Below, piece by piece: positions 6,562-8,576 of a stretch of 8,576 bases of DNA. Made by a program: the position numbers and the translations under genes. Position 1 is the stretch's first letter, and each line of letters begins with the position of its first letter. The stretch is from Thermoplasmata archaeon. GTDB taxonomy: Archaea; Thermoplasmatota; Thermoplasmata; Lutacidiplasmatales; UBA184. The notes below the pieces were generated by a model. That model made no database searches and was not told the DNA's origin. It saw only the letters and a list, made by a program, of their open reading frames with translations. The stretch covers positions 1 through 8,576 of the forward strand of contig JAJZMW010000002.1 in assembly GCA_021848165.1 (NCBI GenBank), read 5' to 3'.

Positions 6562-7301
6562 GGAAGGCCCTCGGCCAGCGCGAGCATGCGCTCGGCGTCG
6601 ACCTTGCGGCAGGTGAAGATCGGGGTCTCGAGGAGGGTGTAGCGGCTCGCCTCGCTCGGGCGGAGCTCGCTGACGAGGTCCAGGAACTCGGCCGGGGAGT
6701 CCGCCTCGAAGGCGAGGATGAACTCCTGATCGTCCAATCCGAACGAGTAGCCGGTATGGATCCGCACCTTCGGGTAGCGGTGGCCGATGCGGAAGTGCTC
6801 CCCCATCATCCGCCGGCGCTCCTCGAACGGGAGCGAATACCACTCGCGGCGCTTCACGAACGGGTAGACGAAGAGGAACGGCAGGTCGAACGGCCGGCGC
6901 CCGCCGCCTTCCTGCCCCGGGTGCGCGTGCTCCCCGAGGTACTCGGAGCGGCGCGCCATCCCGAGGTAGGAGTAGCGGGTGTCGAGGTACCCGCCCATCG
7001 GCGTCCCGAGGATGCGGGCGTGGAACTCGGCGAGCGTCGCGAGGTCCGGAACGATCGTCCAGAGCGCGAAGTCGGCGTCCCCTCGCGTCCCGACGGTGGA
7101 GTAGGTCCTCACGAGAACTCCGGGCGCCGGGTCCTCGAGGACGCGGACGAGGGCCTCGCGCCCCCGCCGCCGCTCCGGCTCGGGAAGACGCCGCCACTCC
7201 GGGCGCAGCTTGTAGAAGGTGTACTTCACGAACTCGCGCGGTCCCTCGTCGTCGTCGCCGTCGGGCCGCCGCGTTCGATCGGCGGCGCTCGGGTCGGTCA
7301 T
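6558..7301 (-). CDS. hemQ: Coprohaem decarboxylase HemQ (chlorite dismutase-like family)
   Basis: HemQ performs the last step of the coproporphyrin-dependent route, oxidative decarboxylation of two propionates of coprohaem to give haem b. The 247 residues start with an acidic, poorly conserved tail (about 1-22) followed by the ferredoxin-like repeat domains. The catalytic tyrosine-lysine pair is in VYPFVKRR (145-152: Tyr146, Lys150, four apart as in characterised HemQ). WYSLP follows, and GEHFRIG contains the proximal haem ligand His169. The segment FGLDDQEFILAFEADSP (187-203) and the C-terminal TPIFTC (226-231) look like the Thermus/actinobacterial branch rather than Staphylococcus. True chlorite dismutases lack this Tyr/Lys arrangement, so chlorite detoxification is unlikely. 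The ATG overlaps the hemB stop as ATGA and the stop overlaps hemL as GTGA. Placement between hemB and hemL supports a biosynthetic job. Family assignment is very secure, and the decarboxylase role is strongly supported. Confidence 0.94.
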   Translation of the reverse strand: MTDPSAADRTRRPDGDDDEGPREFVKYTFYKLRPEWRRLPEPERRRGREALVRVLEDPAPGVLVRTYSTVGTRGDADFALWTIVPDLATLAEFHARILGTPMGGYLDTRYSYLGMARRSEYLGEHAHPGQEGGGRRPFDLPFLFVYPFVKRREWYSLPFEERRRMMGEHFRIGHRYPKVRIHTGYSFGLDDQEFILAFEADSPAEFLDLVSELRPSEASRYTLLETPIFTCRKVDAERMLALAEGLP

Positions 7302-8290
7302 CGCTCCGCGCGGGCCTCCTTCGCGATCTCGCGGGCGAAGTAGGAAACGATCAGGTCGGCGCCCGCGCGGCGGATCGCGATCAAGGACTCGTCGCGCGCC
7401 GCGCGCCCGTCGATCCAGCCGCGCTCGCCGGCGGCGTGGATCATCGCGTACTCCCCGCTGACCTGATACGCGGCGAGCGGGCGGTCGACCCGGCGACGGG
7501 CCCGGGCGAGAAGGTCGAGGGAGGTCATGGCCGGCTTCGCCATCAGGATGTCCGCCCCTTCTTCCTGGTCGCGCACGAACGCCGCGAGCGCTTCGCGGTC
7601 CATCCGCGGGTCGAACTGGTAGCCGCGTCGGTCCCCGAAGGCGGGCGACGAACCTTCGGCCTCTCGGAACGGCCCGTAGAAGGCGGAGGCGAACTTCGCC
7701 GAGTAGGCGAGAATGCCGACCTCGGGGAAGCCGGCGTCGTCCAGCGCCGAGCGGACCGCCGCCACCTGGTGGTCCATCGCGGCGCTCGGGCCGACGAACT
7801 CGGCGCCGGCGCGAGCGTGGGCGATCGCGATCTCGCCGAGCCGACGGACGGTCGCCGCGGGGTCGAGGCGGCCGCGCCGGACGATCCCGCAGTGCCCCGC
7901 GTCGGTGTAGGCGCACAGGCAGACGTCGGTGAAGACCACCAGCTCGGGAGCGTGGCGCCGCAGCAGCCGCGTCGCGCGCGCGACGGCGCTTCCCTCCGCC
8001 GACGCGGGCGAGCCGGTCGCGTCCTTGCGCCGCGGCACGCCGAAGAGGAGCACCGCGCGGACCCCCTCCCGCACGAGCGCCGGGCCGAGCGTCGCGACGG
8101 AGTCGGCGGGATAGCGGAAGAGACCGGGCATCGACGAGAGGCGGTCCGGTCGACCGGCGCCCGGCCGAACGAAGAGGGGCCAGACGAGATGGTTCGCTCC
8201 GCCGGCCTCAGGAGCGAGGAGGTCGCGCACCTCGGCGCGGGCGCGCAGTCGACGCGACCGAAACGGTCCGAACGCGCGCGGAGGTGCCAT
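7298..8290 (-). CDS. hemB: Porphobilinogen synthase (5-aminolaevulinate dehydratase), zinc type
   Basis: HemB condenses two 5-aminolaevulinate molecules to porphobilinogen. The 330-residue length is normal. The zinc site DVCLCAYTDAGHCG spans 122-135, with Cys124, Cys126 and Cys134. The two active-site lysines are in YSAKFASAFYGPF (Lys199) and LMAKPA (Lys252, Schiff base), and YQVSGEYAM lies at 275-283. The loop usually written PS-(D/A)-MMDG-(R/Q)-V reads PSAAMDHQV here (168-176), with His174 where glycine is usual. The ATG at 8290 is chosen because an in-frame TAA (8320-8318) lies nine codons upstream and the RSRRLRARAEVRDLL start (11-25) fits the family. There is no Shine-Dalgarno sequence, but a TATA-like box is centred 26 nt upstream. 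The stop overlaps hemQ as ATGA. The gene start overlaps the 3' end of hemD by 83 nt in another frame. Confidence 0.96.
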   Translation of the reverse strand: MAPPRAFGPFRSRRLRARAEVRDLLAPEAGGANHLVWPLFVRPGAGRPDRLSSMPGLFRYPADSVATLGPALVREGVRAVLLFGVPRRKDATGSPASAEGSAVARATRLLRRHAPELVVFTDVCLCAYTDAGHCGIVRRGRLDPAATVRRLGEIAIAHARAGAEFVGPSAAMDHQVAAVRSALDDAGFPEVGILAYSAKFASAFYGPFREAEGSSPAFGDRRGYQFDPRMDREALAAFVRDQEEGADILMAKPAMTSLDLLARARRRVDRPLAAYQVSGEYAMIHAAGERGWIDGRAARDESLIAIRRAGADLIVSYFAREIAKEARAER

Positions 8291-8576
8291 CCGAAAAGCG
8301 ACGAACCACGTAGTAGGTTAAGGCTTGCACTGTGGCGGCGCCGGCGCTCTCGGCGTGGCGGAAGCCGTGCCCGCGGGCGGCGCGGAGGGTGCGATCCCCG
8401 AGGGCGATCAGCGGGACCGTCCGACGCCCCCGGCCGAATCGAGCGGGCCCGAGGAGGCGACGGAGCGCGGAGAGCGAGGACGGGCTCGTGGCGATCCACG
8501 CCCGCGCCCCCTCCACGACGCGTCGCTCGCTCGGGCGGAGCGCCGAGCGCGCCGTGGTCCGATAGACGACCGGGTC
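8208..8576 (-). CDS. hemD: Uroporphyrinogen III synthase, C-terminal part (5' end beyond the right edge)
   Basis: HemD closes hydroxymethylbilane with inversion of ring D to give uroporphyrinogen III. The frame is open from the right edge; only the last 122 residues are visible. They show the weakly conserved but recognisable HemD pattern. DPVVYRT (1-7) is the strand returning from domain 2. WIATSPSSLSAL (27-38) is the usual (F/A)TSPS helix start, VPLIALGDRTLRAA (54-67) is the GxxT motif strand and helix, and ATVQAL (81-86) is the final helix. About 35 residues of arginine-rich low-complexity sequence follow, encoded over the start of hemB in another frame (83-nt overlap), and probably contribute nothing. 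The stop is TGA at 8210-8208. As the first visible gene of the operon it implies hemC, and perhaps hemA, further upstream. The sequence family is divergent, so the call rests on both motif pattern and context. Confidence 0.85.
   Translation of the reverse strand, partial: DPVVYRTTARSALRPSERRVVEGARAWIATSPSSLSALRRLLGPARFGRGRRTVPLIALGDRTLRAARGHGFRHAESAGAATVQALTYYVVRRFSDGTSARVRTVSVASTARPRRGARPPRS
8311..8321 (-). promoter_or_regulatory. Candidate internal promoter (TATA-like box) for hemB
   Basis: On the minus strand TTAACCTACTA, preceded by GCC, is a marked AT-rich patch inside the GC-rich 3' end of hemD. Its centre is about 26 nt before the hemB ATG, and no Shine-Dalgarno sequence is present. 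It resembles the TTAACTA box of the hydrolase gene at the same distance. It could give hemB and the genes after it a leaderless transcript independent of hemD. This is inferred from position and similarity only. Confidence 0.45.

Noticed and set aside
3453..6642. Long plus-strand open frames opposite hemH, hemE and hemL
   Set aside because: They have the same charged, low-complexity composition and no recognisable motif. The opposite strand has complete enzymes with all catalytic motifs.
5248..7197. Upstream-extended versions of hemL (to 7197), hemH (to 5441) and hemQ (to 7916)
   Set aside because: The extensions lie over the preceding hem genes in other frames and are low-complexity. The NTGA overlaps give starts matching normal family N-termini.
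6558..7301. HemQ as a true chlorite dismutase
   Set aside because: The Tyr146/Lys150 pair and the position inside a haem operon fit coprohaem decarboxylase.
1..8576. Frequent GATCG/CGATCG words across the window
   Set aside because: They fall mainly at Ile-Ala and Ile-Gly codon pairs or similar in GC-rich coding sequence and show no regular spacing, so they do not look like a distinct repeat family.
1..8576. Search for tRNA genes, CRISPR arrays, insertion-sequence ends and phage or defence genes
   Set aside because: Nothing with the needed structure was seen; nearly all of the sequence is accounted for by housekeeping and membrane genes.

Overview
The window is very G+C-rich with almost no T-runs, and its genes are packed close together. 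It most probably comes from an archaeon, and my best guess is a high-G+C Thermoplasmatota lineage. Four things point that way. There is a small membrane protein of the zinc-ribbon / proline-rich linker / single-helix / external-domain type common in those archaea. Shine-Dalgarno sequences are absent at several starts. Short AT-rich boxes lie about 26 nt upstream of three start codons, the spacing expected for a TATA box driving leaderless mRNA. The C-terminal HemQ segment resembles the Thermus/actinobacterial type. The taxonomic call is inference, and a high-G+C bacterium is not excluded.

Layout, left to right. (1) 1-576, minus: N-terminal 192 residues of an alpha/beta-hydrolase, cut by the left edge. 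(2) 577-905: no convincing gene; it holds the hydrolase's probable promoter and a strong GC hairpin. (3) 906-1484, minus: zinc-ribbon membrane protein. (4) 1485-1605: divergent intergenic region with a nested palindrome and candidate TATA-like boxes for both directions. (5) 1606-3315, plus: a 14-helix flippase of the Wzx/RfbX/MATE-like superfamily. It converges on the haem operon, and the two stop codons share one CTAG. (6) 3312-8576, minus: a tetrapyrrole operon read in the order hemD (partial, right edge) - hemB - hemQ - hemL - hemE - hemH.

The operon covers early, middle and late haem synthesis. HemL makes 5-aminolaevulinate from glutamate-1-semialdehyde. HemB condenses two of these to porphobilinogen. 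HemD closes the ring to uroporphyrinogen III. HemE decarboxylates that to coproporphyrinogen III. A HemH of the short bacterial type inserts iron, and HemQ decarboxylates coprohaem to haem b. HemQ together with this HemH indicates the coproporphyrin-dependent route rather than the sirohaem (Ahb) route known from most archaea. HemA, HemC and the coproporphyrinogen oxidase (CgoX/HemY) needed to complete the route are not in the window. The last four gene junctions are all 4-nt NTGA start/stop overlaps, so the cluster is probably translationally coupled. hemB may also have its own promoter inside the 3' end of hemD.

I found no RNA genes, CRISPR arrays, insertion sequences or T-rich terminators.
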